Positions 29,259 through 38,989 of a stretch of DNA of 64,000 nt are shown here, one piece after another. Source of the DNA: Shimia sagamensis (lineage in GTDB: Bacteria > Pseudomonadota > Alphaproteobacteria > Rhodobacterales > Rhodobacteraceae); the NCBI RefSeq assembly GCF_900182745.1, contig NZ_FXTY01000007.1:62001-126000 (forward strand). The letters are read 5' to 3'. Positions within the stretch are counted from its first letter, which is position 1; every line of letters begins with the position of its first letter. The notes beneath the pieces were generated by a model. The model was given only the letters and a program-made list of their open reading frames with translations. It did no database searches and was not told the origin of the DNA. A program made the position numbers and the translations under genes.

Positions 29259-30044
29259 TCAGGAGGCCCATTTTGGCTTTTCTTTTGAAAAAAAGGCACC
29301 AATACCGTCTTTGGCCTCTTGCCCTTCCCAACAGGCAACCAATTCGCCAATGGTGTGGTCGATAACAGCATCGTCAATTACCGGGCCTAGCTTGCGGGCA
29401 AGCGCCTTTGCCCTAGCAACTGCGCCCGGGGCACAGGCCAAGTAAGGTTTTATCTCTGCTTCAACTGCGGCATCCAGGTCATCAGAGGGCACGGCTTTGG
29501 CCAATAGTCCCAAAGTGACCGCCTCTGGCGCTTTGAACAACCGGGCCGACATAAACACCCGGCGCGCCATGGCCTCCCCCATGCGTGACAGAACGTAGGG
29601 ACCAATGGTGGCCGGAATCAGCCCCAGTTTGGTTTCCGTCAGCCCCATGGTCAGGCTGTCTACGCCAATGGCCACATCACACACGCTGGCCATGCCCACA
29701 CCACCACCAAAGGCATTGCCCTGCAAACGACCAATCAAGGGTTTGGGCATTGTGTTGAGCGCCTGAAGCGCCTCCGCCAATTTACGTGCCTCAACAAAAC
29801 GCGTGTCGGGATCCGCAGCCATCTGCTCCTGCATCCAGCCCAGATCGCCCCCCGCACAGAAGCTTTTGCCTGCACCGGTCAGTACCACAACGCGCACGCT
29901 TTCATCCGAACTCAGCGCCTCGGCGGCCTGTTTCAACTCGACAATCATCTGGCCCGACATTGCATTGTGCTTGTCCGGGCGGTTCAAAGTGAGCGTGGCA
30001 ACGCCGCGGTCATCCGTATCAATTCCCAAAGTTTCATAAGTCAT
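29259..30044 (-). CDS. liuC: Methylglutaconyl-CoA hydratase (enoyl-CoA hydratase family)
   Basis: 261 residues, crotonase fold. The oxyanion-hole stretches LTGAGKSFCAGGDLGWM near residue 60 and GNAFGGGVGMASVCDVAI near 110 are typical, as is LTETKLGLIPATIGPYV. The function is inferred from position: it follows isovaleryl-CoA dehydrogenase, methylcrotonyl-CoA carboxylase and HMG-CoA lyase genes in one operon, where the hydration of 3-methylglutaconyl-CoA is the missing step. ATG 30044 has GAGGGGG upstream; an in-frame GTG 15 bases earlier is rejected since it contains that site. Last gene of the operon. Confidence 0.88.
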   Translation of the reverse strand: MTYETLGIDTDDRGVATLTLNRPDKHNAMSGQMIVELKQAAEALSSDESVRVVVLTGAGKSFCAGGDLGWMQEQMAADPDTRFVEARKLAEALQALNTMPKPLIGRLQGNAFGGGVGMASVCDVAIGVDSLTMGLTETKLGLIPATIGPYVLSRMGEAMARRVFMSARLFKAPEAVTLGLLAKAVPSDDLDAAVEAEIKPYLACAPGAVARAKALARKLGPVIDDAVIDHTIGELVACWEGQEAKDGIGAFFSKEKPKWAS

Positions 30045-30055
30045 TTGAATCCCCC

Positions 30056-30919
30056 TCACTGTGCTTTAGATGAGCGCATGGCCCGCGCCATCTCTGCCGC
30101 TTGCGCCAGAACGGCGGTATCGAGGCCTGTCTCGTAGCCCAGCGCCTTAAGGCGCGCATCCACGGCTTCTGTGGCCACATTGCCTTTGGCCCCTGGCGCA
30201 TAGGGACAGCCGCCCAGACCACCAACGGCGGCATCAAACACCCGCACCCCAAGTTCCAGAGACGCTTCGATGTTCGCCAGGGCACGGCCAGCAGTGTCGT
30301 GATAATGGCCTGCCAGCTTGCCCGCAGGAACCACCTCTAAAACGGCTTTCAACATAGCTGAAATGCTCTCCGGCGTGCCTTGACCGATGGTGTCGCCCAA
30401 GCTGATCTCATAGCAGCCTGCATCAAACAAGTGCTTCGCAACCTCAGCCACCTTTTCCGGCGGCGTGGGGCCATCATAGGGACAATCGGTGACGCAGCTT
30501 ACATAGCCTCGGACAGGTAAGTCGATCTCTTTGGCAGCCGCCACCACCGGGGCGAAGCGTTCTAGGCTCTCCGCGATGGTGGCGTTGATGTTGGCTTTTG
30601 AAAAACCCTCAGAGGCAGAGCCGAAGATTGCAATTTCATCCGCCTTGGCGGCCACTGCCCCCGCAAAGCCGCGCATGTTGGGTGTGAGAGCTGCGTAGCT
30701 GATGCCTTCGGCGCGGGTAATTCCCCCAAGGACCTCCGCAGAGTCGGCCATCTGCGGCACCCATTTGGGACTGACAAAGCTGGCCACCTCGATGCGCTTG
30801 AACCCCGCCTTGGACAGGCAATCTACAAGCGCAATTTTCTCAGAAGTGGGAATTTGGCGCTTTTCGTTTTGCAGCCCGTCGCGCGGACCCATTTCGAAAA
30901 TTTCAACGGTGTTGGACAT
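30056..30919 (-). CDS. hmgL: Hydroxymethylglutaryl-CoA lyase
   Basis: 287 residues, TIM-barrel. It cleaves HMG-CoA to acetyl-CoA and acetoacetate, the last step of leucine degradation. The N-terminal GPRDGLQNEK motif, the metal ligands in HYHDTAGRALANIEASLELG and the signature GLGGCPYAPGAKGNVATE with the catalytic Cys are all present. It is two bases from the GST-like gene upstream and 11 from liuC downstream. Confidence 0.95.
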   Translation of the reverse strand: MSNTVEIFEMGPRDGLQNEKRQIPTSEKIALVDCLSKAGFKRIEVASFVSPKWVPQMADSAEVLGGITRAEGISYAALTPNMRGFAGAVAAKADEIAIFGSASEGFSKANINATIAESLERFAPVVAAAKEIDLPVRGYVSCVTDCPYDGPTPPEKVAEVAKHLFDAGCYEISLGDTIGQGTPESISAMLKAVLEVVPAGKLAGHYHDTAGRALANIEASLELGVRVFDAAVGGLGGCPYAPGAKGNVATEAVDARLKALGYETGLDTAVLAQAAEMARAMRSSKAQ

Positions 30920-30921
30920 GC

Positions 30922-31593
30922 TTACGCCCCCTGCTCCGGCAAGTCATAGAAGTCTTGTGTGTAAAACTGTTGCGGCCCCTCGGCGTCTTGAGCCGCCTTG
31001 TAGGCGGGGCGAGCTTGGATGCGCCGCAAGTAGGCGGCGGTCAAAGGGTAGCTGTCAAACCGCACATAGCGGCTGGCGCTTTCCAGCGTGAACCCCATCA
31101 TCACATCCGCAGCCGAAAACCCGCTCACCAACAGAAACTCCCGGCCATCAGACAGGGCACTTTCAACGGCCTTCAACGCAATTGCCAGCCGCTTGGTTTC
31201 GATGCCCATCACAGTGGGTGACTTCATCCAGTCTTTTGGCAAGAACAGATGCTGCATGTTGAGATTCTGAATCCCCGCTGCGATGGTCTCCGCGTAATGC
31301 AACCATTGAAGCCACTCTGCACGCTCCTCGCTGCCAACCTCAGGCATCAGGTTGTGATCGCCGCGCGTTTCACAGAGGTACTGCACAATCGCGCCGCTTT
31401 CATACAGCACGCGGCCGTCAATCTCCAACGCTGGCACGCGCCGAGCTGGCGACATGGACTTGAAGTCGGGCTTTTGCAGCGAACCGTCCATGATCTGGTA
31501 CGGCACAATCTCTACAGCCTCGCCCAATTCATGCAGTAGCCAGTTCACCCGAAAGGACCGACTGCCCGCAATGGAGTGCAGGACTGCGCTCAT
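30922..31593 (-). CDS. Glutathione S-transferase family protein in the liu operon
   Basis: 223 residues. The N-terminal thioredoxin-like domain opens with LHSIAGSRSFRVNWLLHELG, where Ser residues occupy the place of the catalytic Tyr/Ser, and RRVPALEIDGRVLYESGAIVQYL holds the cis-Pro and glutathione gamma-Glu site. The helical C-terminal domain follows. It overlaps the mccA stop by four bases and so is coupled to leucine catabolism. Substrate unknown; detoxification of reactive unsaturated acyl intermediates is a plausible inference. Confidence 0.85.
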   Translation of the reverse strand: MSAVLHSIAGSRSFRVNWLLHELGEAVEIVPYQIMDGSLQKPDFKSMSPARRVPALEIDGRVLYESGAIVQYLCETRGDHNLMPEVGSEERAEWLQWLHYAETIAAGIQNLNMQHLFLPKDWMKSPTVMGIETKRLAIALKAVESALSDGREFLLVSGFSAADVMMGFTLESASRYVRFDSYPLTAAYLRRIQARPAYKAAQDAEGPQQFYTQDFYDLPEQGA

Positions 31594-33539
31594 TCCTCTT
31601 CTTCTTCCAAAACAATCAGTGCGGTGCCGTCCTCAACCTGCGCACCTGCGCTTGCCAGAACATCCGCCACCACGCCATCCCGCGGCGCGAGAAGCGAGTG
31701 TTCCATCTTCATGGCTTCCAAAACAGCGAGACGATCGCCTTCGGAGACTTCTTGCCCAGCCTCAGCAAAGATCGCCTTCACAAGCCCAGGCATCGGTGCG
31801 GCAATCACGTTGCCACCTGCTCCAGCTTCATCTTCGCGGACCAAAGGATCAACAACGGTGAATCGGTACCCATTGCCCCAGAAAACCGTGAGGTCATCGC
31901 CGTTTTGGGCGGTACGAGCCAGAACTTTAACTGTGTCCACCCACCAGCTGCCGCCCTTGAAAGTGACAAGATGCTCAGCTTCACCGACGTAAACGCTGTA
32001 GTTGCCGGTGTCGTTGACACGTACGTCCACGTCAATGCGCTCTTCATTGTGGATCAGAGACATACTATGGGTCAGCGGGGACCACAGAACCAACGTTTCG
32101 GCCGGCGCAGATCCATCCAGTGGCCGCAATCCCAAAGCTGTCAGCGCCGCAACCGAACGGGCTTTGGTGCAGGCCGAGGGCTGTACGGCCAGCGCATTAA
32201 TGTGACGTTCGATCAGGCCTGTGTCCACGTCTCCTGCCACAAAGTTTGGCTGAGCCGCGAGCAAAGCAAGGAAACTCACGTTGGTCACCGTGCCGCCCAC
32301 GTCGGTCCAGCGCAAGGCGCGTTCCAACTGTTTCAGGGCAATGTCACGTGTCGCCCCATGCACCACCAGCTTCGCAATCATCGGATCATACCATGGGCTG
32401 ATGGTGTCCCCTGCCCTAACGCCACTATCGATGCGGGCTTGGGTCGGGAACTCCAGATGCGAGAGCGTGCCTGTAGCAGGCAAGAAGCCTTTGGGCACAT
32501 CCTCAGCATAGATGCGTGCCTCAAAAGAGTGGCCCGTGATGGTCAGCTCTTCCTGTTGTTTGGGCAGTGTCTCACCAGAGGCAACCCGCAGCTGCCATTC
32601 GACCAAATCAACGCCTGTGATCGCCTCAGTAACAGGATGTTCCACCTGCAAGCGGGTGTTCATTTCCATAAACCAGAAGCCATCCGCACGCAGGCCGTTG
32701 GAGCCATCCACGATAAACTCGATGGTGCCTGCACCTTTATAGTTGATCGCCTCGGCGGCACGCACAGCGGCATCGCCCATGGCAAACCGCATTTCATCGG
32801 TCATGCCGGGTGCTGGCGCTTCTTCGATGACTTTCTGGTGGCGGCGCTGCAGGGAGCAGTCGCGTTCAAACAAATGTACAGCGTTGGTGCCGTCGCCGAA
32901 AACCTGTACTTCGATGTGGCGCGGACTGGTGACGTATTTCTCGATCAAGACATCTGGGTTGCCAAAAGCCGTAGTCGCCTCACCTTGCGCGGAGGCCAAT
33001 GCATCAGAGAAATCGGCTGATTTCTCAACAAGACGCATACCTTTGCCACCGCCGCCAGCCACCGCTTTGATCAGAACCGGATAACCAATCACCTCAGCCT
33101 GCTCAGCCAAGAAAGTCCCATCCTGATTGTCGCCGTGATAACCTGGGACAACCGGCACGTTGGCCTCTTCCATCAGAACTTTGGCCGCGTCTTTGAGGCC
33201 CATGGCGCGGATCGCTTTGGCAGAGGGGCCGATAAAGGTCAGACCGGCCGCCTCTACTGCCTCAACAAACTCAGGATTTTCCGAGAGGAAGCCATAGCCC
33301 GGATGAATGCCCTGCGCACCGGTGTCGAGCGCGGCAGCAATGATCACGTCACCTTTGAGATAGCTGTCAGCCGGGGCCGCGCCACCAATGTGTACAGCTT
33401 GATCGGCCAGCTCAACGTGTTTCGCGTTGGCATCTGCATCAGAATACACTGCAACCGTTTTGACGCCCATTTCACGGGCCGTTTCCATCACGCGGCAGGC
33501 AATCTCGCCTCGGTTGGCTATCAGAATTTTTTCAAACAT
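31590..33539 (-). CDS. mccA: Methylcrotonoyl-CoA carboxylase, biotin-carboxylase/carrier (alpha) subunit
   Basis: 649 residues. The biotin carboxylase ATP-grasp region (MFEKILIANRGEIACRVME; AVAGGGGKGMRLV near 165; MEMNTRLQVEHPVTE near 285) is followed by a linker and a carrier domain with EAMKMEH, biotinyl Lys at 611. Together with MccB it carboxylates 3-methylcrotonyl-CoA. The neighbouring ivd, hmgL and liuC genes support methylcrotonyl- over propionyl- or geranyl-CoA as substrate. It ends in poly-Glu. Biotin would be added by BirA, also encoded here. Confidence 0.93.
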   Translation of the reverse strand: MFEKILIANRGEIACRVMETAREMGVKTVAVYSDADANAKHVELADQAVHIGGAAPADSYLKGDVIIAAALDTGAQGIHPGYGFLSENPEFVEAVEAAGLTFIGPSAKAIRAMGLKDAAKVLMEEANVPVVPGYHGDNQDGTFLAEQAEVIGYPVLIKAVAGGGGKGMRLVEKSADFSDALASAQGEATTAFGNPDVLIEKYVTSPRHIEVQVFGDGTNAVHLFERDCSLQRRHQKVIEEAPAPGMTDEMRFAMGDAAVRAAEAINYKGAGTIEFIVDGSNGLRADGFWFMEMNTRLQVEHPVTEAITGVDLVEWQLRVASGETLPKQQEELTITGHSFEARIYAEDVPKGFLPATGTLSHLEFPTQARIDSGVRAGDTISPWYDPMIAKLVVHGATRDIALKQLERALRWTDVGGTVTNVSFLALLAAQPNFVAGDVDTGLIERHINALAVQPSACTKARSVAALTALGLRPLDGSAPAETLVLWSPLTHSMSLIHNEERIDVDVRVNDTGNYSVYVGEAEHLVTFKGGSWWVDTVKVLARTAQNGDDLTVFWGNGYRFTVVDPLVREDEAGAGGNVIAAPMPGLVKAIFAEAGQEVSEGDRLAVLEAMKMEHSLLAPRDGVVADVLASAGAQVEDGTALIVLEEEEE

Positions 33540-33565
33540 CGGGTGGTCCTTTGCGTTGAGACGTC

Positions 33566-33592
33566 GGACCGGGGGCTGCCTGCCCCCGGTCC
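33566..33592 (-). promoter_or_regulatory. Strong intercistronic hairpin between mccB and mccA
   Basis: GGACCGGGGGC (33566-33576) pairs perfectly with GCCCCCGGTCC (33582-33592) around five bases, in the 81-base gap between the mccB stop and the mccA start. No U-run follows on the minus strand, so it more likely affects mRNA stability or stoichiometry than termination. Confidence 0.5.
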
Positions 33593-33620
33593 CCCGGGGA
33601 AATTTTGGGAAAGAGCAAGA

Positions 33621-35228
33621 TTACATCCGGAACACGCCGAACTTGGTCTCTTCTATCTTAGCGTTCAGGGACGCCGTGAGGCTCAGATGCAGCACATCAC
33701 GGGTTTTGCGCGGATCAACAATGCCGTCGTCCCAGAGGCGGGCGGAGGCGTAAAGCGGATGGCTTTGTTCCTCAAACATATCAAGCGTCGGCTGTTTGAA
33801 GGCGGCCTCTTCTGCTGCCGACCATTCCCCACCTTGGCGCTCGATTGCATCGCGTTTCACCGTGGCCAGCACGCCAGCGGCCTGCTCGCCGCCCATCACG
33901 GAAATCCGAGAGTTTGGCCAACTCCACAAGAACCGTGGTGAATACGCCCGACCGGCCATACCGTAGTTACCGGCCCCAAAAGATCCGCCAACCAGCATGG
34001 TGATTTTTGGCACTTTGGTGGTGGCCACAGCTGTCACCAGCTTGGCACCGTGCCGCGCGATACCTTCGGCTTCGTACTTCTGCCCCACCATAAAGCCGGT
34101 GATATTTTGCAAGAACACCAGCGGGATGCCACGTTGGGAGCAGAGTTCGACAAAATGCGCCCCTTTGGCCGCACTTTCGGAATAGAGCACACCGTTGTTG
34201 GCAATGATGCCAACGGGACAGCCTTTCACGTGCGCAAAACCGCAGACCAGCGTTTCGCCAAAGCGTTTTTTGAATTCATCAAAGCGGGAGCCGTCGACCA
34301 CGCGGGCAATGACTTCGCGGATGTCATATGGCGTGCGCAAGCCACCCGGCACCACACCGAGGATTTCCTCGGGGTCGTAAGCAGGCTCTTCCGGCGCTTG
34401 CCAGTCCACAGTCTGTGGCTTGGTGCGGTTGAGATGTTTCAAAGCATCCCGTGCCAGTGCCAAGGCGTGGGTGTCATCATCCGCCAGATAATCCGCCACA
34501 CCAGACAGGCGCGTGTGCACGTCGCCGCCACCCAGATCTTCGGCACTCACAACTTCGCCCGTAGCGGCTTTCACCAGTGGCGGACCTGCAAGGAAGATCG
34601 TGCCCTGCTCTTTTACAATGATCGTCACGTCGGACATGGCGGGCACATAGGCGCCGCCTGCAGTGCAGGACCCCATGACAACGGCAATCTGAGGAATGCC
34701 TTTGGCGGACATATTGGCTTGATTATAGAAGATGCGGCCAAAGTGATCACGATCTGGGAAGACTTCATCTTGTTGCGGCAGATTTGCACCGCCGCTGTCC
34801 ACCAAATAAACACAAGGCAGGTTGTTCTGCTCGGCAATCTCCTGCGCGCGCAGGTGTTTCTTGACGGTCATCGGATAATATGTGCCGCCTTTCACAGTGG
34901 CATCATTGCAGACCACCATGACCTCTTGACCGTGCACCCGACCGATCCCGGCAACCACACCGGCACAAGGTGCTGCACCATCATACATCTCATGCGCAGC
35001 TGTCGCGCCCACTTCCAAAAACGGTGAGCCCGGATCAAGCAAGCCAGCCACGCGACGACGTGGCAACATCTTGCCCCGACTTTCATGACGGGCGCGGGAT
35101 TTCTCGCCCCCCCCCATGCGGGCCGCTTCCGCAACCTCGCGCACTGTCTCGATCATCTCCAGATGTGCCACGCGATTGGCGGCAAAATCCTCAGACGCGG
35201 TGATGACCTTGGATTGCAATTTGCTCAT
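33621..35228 (-). CDS. mccB: Methylcrotonoyl-CoA carboxylase, carboxyltransferase (beta) subunit
   Basis: 535 residues, the typical length. The crotonase-like carboxyltransferase halves are present: [18 protein letters not shown] near residue 142, [14 protein letters not shown]-like [14 protein letters not shown] near 188, and [20 protein letters not shown] near 425. Gly-rich residues near 40 (RMGGGEKSR) are encoded by a run of nine G, an unusually slippery site. It lies between an LprI-like gene (16 bases) and mccA (81 bases with hairpin). Confidence 0.94.
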   Translation of the reverse strand: MSKLQSKVITASEDFAANRVAHLEMIETVREVAEAARMGGGEKSRARHESRGKMLPRRRVAGLLDPGSPFLEVGATAAHEMYDGAAPCAGVVAGIGRVHGQEVMVVCNDATVKGGTYYPMTVKKHLRAQEIAEQNNLPCVYLVDSGGANLPQQDEVFPDRDHFGRIFYNQANMSAKGIPQIAVVMGSCTAGGAYVPAMSDVTIIVKEQGTIFLAGPPLVKAATGEVVSAEDLGGGDVHTRLSGVADYLADDDTHALALARDALKHLNRTKPQTVDWQAPEEPAYDPEEILGVVPGGLRTPYDIREVIARVVDGSRFDEFKKRFGETLVCGFAHVKGCPVGIIANNGVLYSESAAKGAHFVELCSQRGIPLVFLQNITGFMVGQKYEAEGIARHGAKLVTAVATTKVPKITMLVGGSFGAGNYGMAGRAYSPRFLWSWPNSRISVMGGEQAAGVLATVKRDAIERQGGEWSAAEEAAFKQPTLDMFEEQSHPLYASARLWDDGIVDPRKTRDVLHLSLTASLNAKIEETKFGVFRM

Positions 35229-35244
35229 CGGTTCTTTCCGTTTC

Positions 35245-35733
35245 TCATTCGATCAAAGCCACAGCTTCGAGGTAAAAAGTCTGCTCAGCGGTGAGGTACA
35301 AGTGACAGCCTTGTGCCTCCGGGCTAGACGCCGCTCCCGTCTCCCACAGAGTTTGTTCAAAGGCGCATGTCGCCCTTCGGTAAGCCTGCCAGCTGTCTTG
35401 CGCGGTGCGCAGCGCGACAGCTTGATCTCGCGTCTCCAGTTCCAAACTGACCGCATCGCTGTCTTTCCCCTGCGCCCGATCAAGAGCCATGCCAAAGCCG
35501 ACGGTCAGCCGTGCCTCCCAATAGGCGATTTCCGCATCTAAGCAGGCACTGAGCTCTCCGGATTGAGCGCAATTTTGCGCAGCCAAACCCACACAAATCC
35601 GCTTATCCTTTTCGCGTTCTAGGCCCGAAAGACATGAACCTATCAAATCCGCAGAAACCGACACACCCTCAGCCTGCGCCAAGGGAACGCCACTTAGGAC
35701 GGTCAAGCCCAGTAAAAAACCCAACACCTTCAT
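35245..35733 (-). CDS. LprI/DUF1311-family secreted protein (copy 1)
   Basis: 162 residues with a signal peptide ([21 protein letters not shown]). The mature part ends with the LprI/DUF1311 core [21 protein letters not shown] followed by [15 protein letters not shown], and has six to seven Cys. Family members include the mycobacterial lysozyme inhibitor LprI and many uncharacterised periplasmic proteins. It directly abuts its paralogue upstream, both lying between ivd and mccB on the same strand. Confidence 0.85.
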   Translation of the reverse strand: MKVLGFLLGLTVLSGVPLAQAEGVSVSADLIGSCLSGLEREKDKRICVGLAAQNCAQSGELSACLDAEIAYWEARLTVGFGMALDRAQGKDSDAVSLELETRDQAVALRTAQDSWQAYRRATCAFEQTLWETGAASSPEAQGCHLYLTAEQTFYLEAVALIE

Positions 35734-36240
35734 TTAATCCACCAACCCGTCTGCTTCCAAGTAGAGCGCCTGTTCAGCCGTCAAATACATCAGGCAACTG
35801 ACTGTGGCAGGACCACCGCCAGTACCGCCGCCCCACAGGGAGCGCTCATAGTCACAAGTGGCGTCGCGATAAGCGATCCAGGCACGCTGCATTTTTTTGA
35901 GTGCATCCCCCTGCGACGGTGCGGCAGAACCGAGTTCAGCCATTTCCGTGTCCGTGGCTTTGCGTTTTGTGCGCACGTTTTTGTAGGCGGCATTGAGGCG
36001 GTCGTCCCAATATTGCCGCTCTTGATCAAGACAATGGCTCATGCCGTAGGTGGACCAGCCACCCTCAGTGGTTTCCATGCAGAGATTGGCCGAACTGCCA
36101 ATGCAAGAGGTCGGGTTCTGGTTTTCGGTCATTTCGGCGAGACACCGCTCCGTAGCTGCAGGGCTCAGGCTGGTTAATTCTTCGGCTGATACTGCAACGC
36201 CAGTGGCCACAGCAGCTGAAAAGGTCACGATCTTCCACAT
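35734..36240 (-). CDS. LprI/DUF1311-family secreted protein (copy 2)
   Basis: 168 residues with a short signal peptide (MWKIVTFSAAVATGVAVSA). The core MQRAWIAYRDATCDYERSLWG and CLMYLTAEQALYLEADGLVD matches copy 1 closely, with the same Cys spacing around the WxxYRxATC motif, so the pair arose by duplication. The last base precedes copy 1 without a gap. It lies 93 bases downstream of the ivd stop. Function in this context unknown; a periplasmic inhibitor or carbohydrate-associated role is only a family-level guess. Confidence 0.85.
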   Translation of the reverse strand: MWKIVTFSAAVATGVAVSAEELTSLSPAATERCLAEMTENQNPTSCIGSSANLCMETTEGGWSTYGMSHCLDQERQYWDDRLNAAYKNVRTKRKATDTEMAELGSAAPSQGDALKKMQRAWIAYRDATCDYERSLWGGGTGGGPATVSCLMYLTAEQALYLEADGLVD

Positions 36241-36333
36241 GATTTACCGCCTTTCAAACGTTTCATTCTGTCAGGATAAGCGGGAACGAGGTCGCCGCTC
36301 TACCCTGCAAAACAATCACGCCCATGAGAGCTC

Positions 36334-37497
36334 TTACGCCTGTGCCGCCATCAGCTCGCGACCGATCAGCATACGGCGGATTTCGCTGGTACCTGCGCCA
36401 ATTTCCATCAGCTTGGCATCACGAAAAATCCGACCCACCGGATTGTCGGACAGGTAGCCCGCACCTCCCATGGCCTGCACTGCTTGATGGGCTTGGGTCA
36501 TCGCGGCTTCTGATGCATAAAGGCAGCAAGCCGCCGCGTCCTGACGGGTGATGCGACCTTCGTCACAGGCCTTAGCGCATTCGTACACATAAGCGCGAGC
36601 CGAGTTCATCGCAGTATACATATCCGCAATTTTTCCCTGCATCAGTTGGAAGTTGCCGATGGATTGGCCGAACTGTTTGCGCTCAACCATGTAAGGCATA
36701 ATTTCATCCAGACAAGCCGCAATGATACCTGTGCCGATACCGGCAAGCACAACGCGCTCGTAATCCAAACCAGACATCAGCACGGCAACGCCCTTGCCTT
36801 CTTCGCCTAGGATGTTCTCAAACGGCACTTCAACATCTTCAAAGATAAGCTCGGCAGTATTGGATCCACGCATGCCCAATTTGTCAAAGTGAGGAGAGGT
36901 CGAGAAACCTTTCATCTCTTTTTCAATCAAGAAGGCCGTGATGCCGCGCGGGCCGGCATCTGGATCAGTTTTGGCATAGACCACCAGCGTGTCGGCATCT
37001 GGGCCGTTGGTGATCCAATATTTGTTGCCATTCAGCACAAAACGGTCGTTGCGCTTTTCCGCGCGCAACTTCATCGACACCACATCTGAGCCGGCAGAAG
37101 GCTCAGACATTGCCAACGCGCCAACATGCTCACCGGACAGCAGGCGCGGCAGGTATTTGGCGCGCTGCTCATCGGTGCCGTTGAGTTTAATTTGGTTCAC
37201 ACAAAGGTTGGAGTGCGCACCGTAGGACAGCGCGACGGAGGCCGACGCCCGAGTGATTTCTTCCACCACAATCACATGTGCCAGGTAGGACATGCCGGCC
37301 CCGCCAAATTCTTCCGGAACGGTGACCCCCAGCAAGCCCAATTCACCAAACTCTTTCCAAAGCTCGTTGGGGAACTCGTTTTTCAGATCTATGTCCGCCG
37401 CCATTGGCTTAATCCGCTCTTGCGAAAAGCGATGCACCATCTCGCGCAGTGCGTTGACGTCTTCACCCAGATCAAAATTCATCGTGTGCATGAACAT
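36334..37497 (-). CDS. ivd: Isovaleryl-CoA dehydrogenase
   Basis: 387 residues, FAD acyl-CoA dehydrogenase. It oxidises isovaleryl-CoA to 3-methylcrotonyl-CoA and passes electrons to ETF. Motifs: [20 protein letters not shown] near 127, [11 protein letters not shown] near 160, and the catalytic Glu at 247 in [11 protein letters not shown], the position that sets isovaleryl-CoA dehydrogenases apart from most acyl-CoA dehydrogenases. The start [11 protein letters not shown] is supported by GGAGGGG seven bases upstream. First gene of the liu operon, with a palindrome in its promoter. Confidence 0.93.
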   Translation of the reverse strand: MFMHTMNFDLGEDVNALREMVHRFSQERIKPMAADIDLKNEFPNELWKEFGELGLLGVTVPEEFGGAGMSYLAHVIVVEEITRASASVALSYGAHSNLCVNQIKLNGTDEQRAKYLPRLLSGEHVGALAMSEPSAGSDVVSMKLRAEKRNDRFVLNGNKYWITNGPDADTLVVYAKTDPDAGPRGITAFLIEKEMKGFSTSPHFDKLGMRGSNTAELIFEDVEVPFENILGEEGKGVAVLMSGLDYERVVLAGIGTGIIAACLDEIMPYMVERKQFGQSIGNFQLMQGKIADMYTAMNSARAYVYECAKACDEGRITRQDAAACCLYASEAAMTQAHQAVQAMGGAGYLSDNPVGRIFRDAKLMEIGAGTSEIRRMLIGRELMAAQA

Positions 37498-37512
37498 GGG
37501 GCATCCCCTCCG

Positions 37513-37561
37513 GTTATTGAACAGTTGTTCAATAACTAGACCGAGTCGCTTTCTGGATCAA
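37513..37561 (-). promoter_or_regulatory. Candidate liu-operon promoter with 24-bp palindromic operator
   Basis: GTTATTGAACA (37513-37523) and TGTTCAATAAC (37526-37536) are perfect 11-base inverted arms with a two-base spacer, 16 bases upstream of the ivd ATG. On the minus strand TTGATC (37561-37556) and TAGTTA (37538-37533) with a 17-base spacer form a plausible promoter whose -10 overlaps the palindrome, so a bound dimeric regulator would block transcription. The arms look like a TetR-type site rather than the MerR-type site near 40570. Confidence 0.6.
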
Positions 37562-37654
37562 GAAATTTTCGCGATACACACAGCGCAGCAAAAAAGAGGC
37601 GACGCAAATCCGCGCCGCCTCTCATAGATTTCAATGGTTCTGGCGGGTTCCGTG

Positions 37655-38989
37655 CTAGCTTGCTGCGCGAGCCTCCAATGCCGGGTACCGCATGGCAAGC
37701 GTGGCACCCCTCGCTACAAAGCTGATCATCAAAGCAAGCCACAGCCCATGGTTCCCCCAAAGCGGCACACAAATTGCCAGAGAACAAAAATAGATCACTG
37801 TGGACAGCAACATCATGTTGCGCATGTCTTTTGTCTGCGTCGCACCGATAAAAACACCATCCAACATAAAAGGTGCAACGCCCAGAAGTGGGGACAGGAC
37901 AACCCAAAACAGGTACTCGCGCGCCAAAATGCGCAAGGCCTCTGACGTGGTCATTAAGTCGACGATCCATCCACCGGCAATCCAGTAGGTTATCGCAATC
38001 AAAAGAGACCCCAATACGGCCCAGAGCGAGGCCAGATAAGTTGCGCGACGTAACCCGGCGCGATCTTTCCCTCCAAAGGCCTGACCCGCGAGTGTTTCTA
38101 CCGCAAAAGCAAAGCCATCTAACGCATAAGCGGTGACATACAGAAACTGCAGCAGCACCTGATTGGCCGCCAAAGTGTCATCCCCAAAGTCTGCGCCAAA
38201 AAACAGAAAGGACATGAAAATTGCCTGCAACATCAGCGAACGCAGCAATATGTCGCCGTTGACCGACGCCATTTCGCGCAAGGCAATTGGATCAAACACC
38301 CGCGCTCTGTCTCTCCATGCCGGATTGCCAAAAACATCGCGACAGAGCCAAACCGCAAGGCCGCACCCCGTCAGCTCTGCGATCACAGTGGCGATAGCTA
38401 CCCCTTCCACACCCCAATCCAACCCCAATACAAACCACAGGTCCAACAGGATATTGACGCTGTTCATCCAGAGCTGAATGACAAGAACGGCTTTTGTGCG
38501 TTCCTGCGCAATCAACCAGCCAGTAAGACCAAATAAGGCGATCGCCGCTGGGGCGGACCAGATGCGGATTTGCAAATACCGGTGGGCAAGTATCTCAACT
38601 TCCGGAGACGCGGGAGACAACCAAAAGGCGGCACGGAAAAACCAAACCTGGCCAACGACAAGCAGAAGCCCCGCGGCCACACCAATCATCACAGCACGCG
38701 TGAGCATTGCCGCGACTTCGCCTTGCCGACCCTCACCTTTTGCGCGCGCGGTTAGGCCCGTGGTGCCCATCCGCAGGAACCCAAAAATCCAATAAAGCCC
38801 TGCCAGAACAACCGCACCAATGCCAACGGCGCCAATAGGGGCCGCTTCGCCCAACTGCCCCACAACACCGGTGTCCACAGCCCCAAGAATAGGAACCGTG
38901 GCGTTGGACAGCACAATCGGAAGGGCAGTGTGCAGGATACGCCGATGCGAGATCTCCCCAACGCCGGTCGCCGTGGATGTTTCACTCAT
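37655..38989 (-). CDS. MATE-family efflux transporter (DinF-like)
   Basis: 444 residues with twelve predicted transmembrane helices in two related halves. The opening ILHTALPIVLSNATVPILGAVDT and YWIFGFLRMGTTGLTA are typical of the DinF branch of MATE cation/drug antiporters. No signal peptide. Its start overlaps the PaaI-type thioesterase stop by eight bases, giving a three-gene unit with two thioesterases. Substrate cannot be told from sequence. Confidence 0.9.
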   Translation of the reverse strand: MSETSTATGVGEISHRRILHTALPIVLSNATVPILGAVDTGVVGQLGEAAPIGAVGIGAVVLAGLYWIFGFLRMGTTGLTARAKGEGRQGEVAAMLTRAVMIGVAAGLLLVVGQVWFFRAAFWLSPASPEVEILAHRYLQIRIWSAPAAIALFGLTGWLIAQERTKAVLVIQLWMNSVNILLDLWFVLGLDWGVEGVAIATVIAELTGCGLAVWLCRDVFGNPAWRDRARVFDPIALREMASVNGDILLRSLMLQAIFMSFLFFGADFGDDTLAANQVLLQFLYVTAYALDGFAFAVETLAGQAFGGKDRAGLRRATYLASLWAVLGSLLIAITYWIAGGWIVDLMTTSEALRILAREYLFWVVLSPLLGVAPFMLDGVFIGATQTKDMRNMMLLSTVIYFCSLAICVPLWGNHGLWLALMISFVARGATLAMRYPALEARAAS

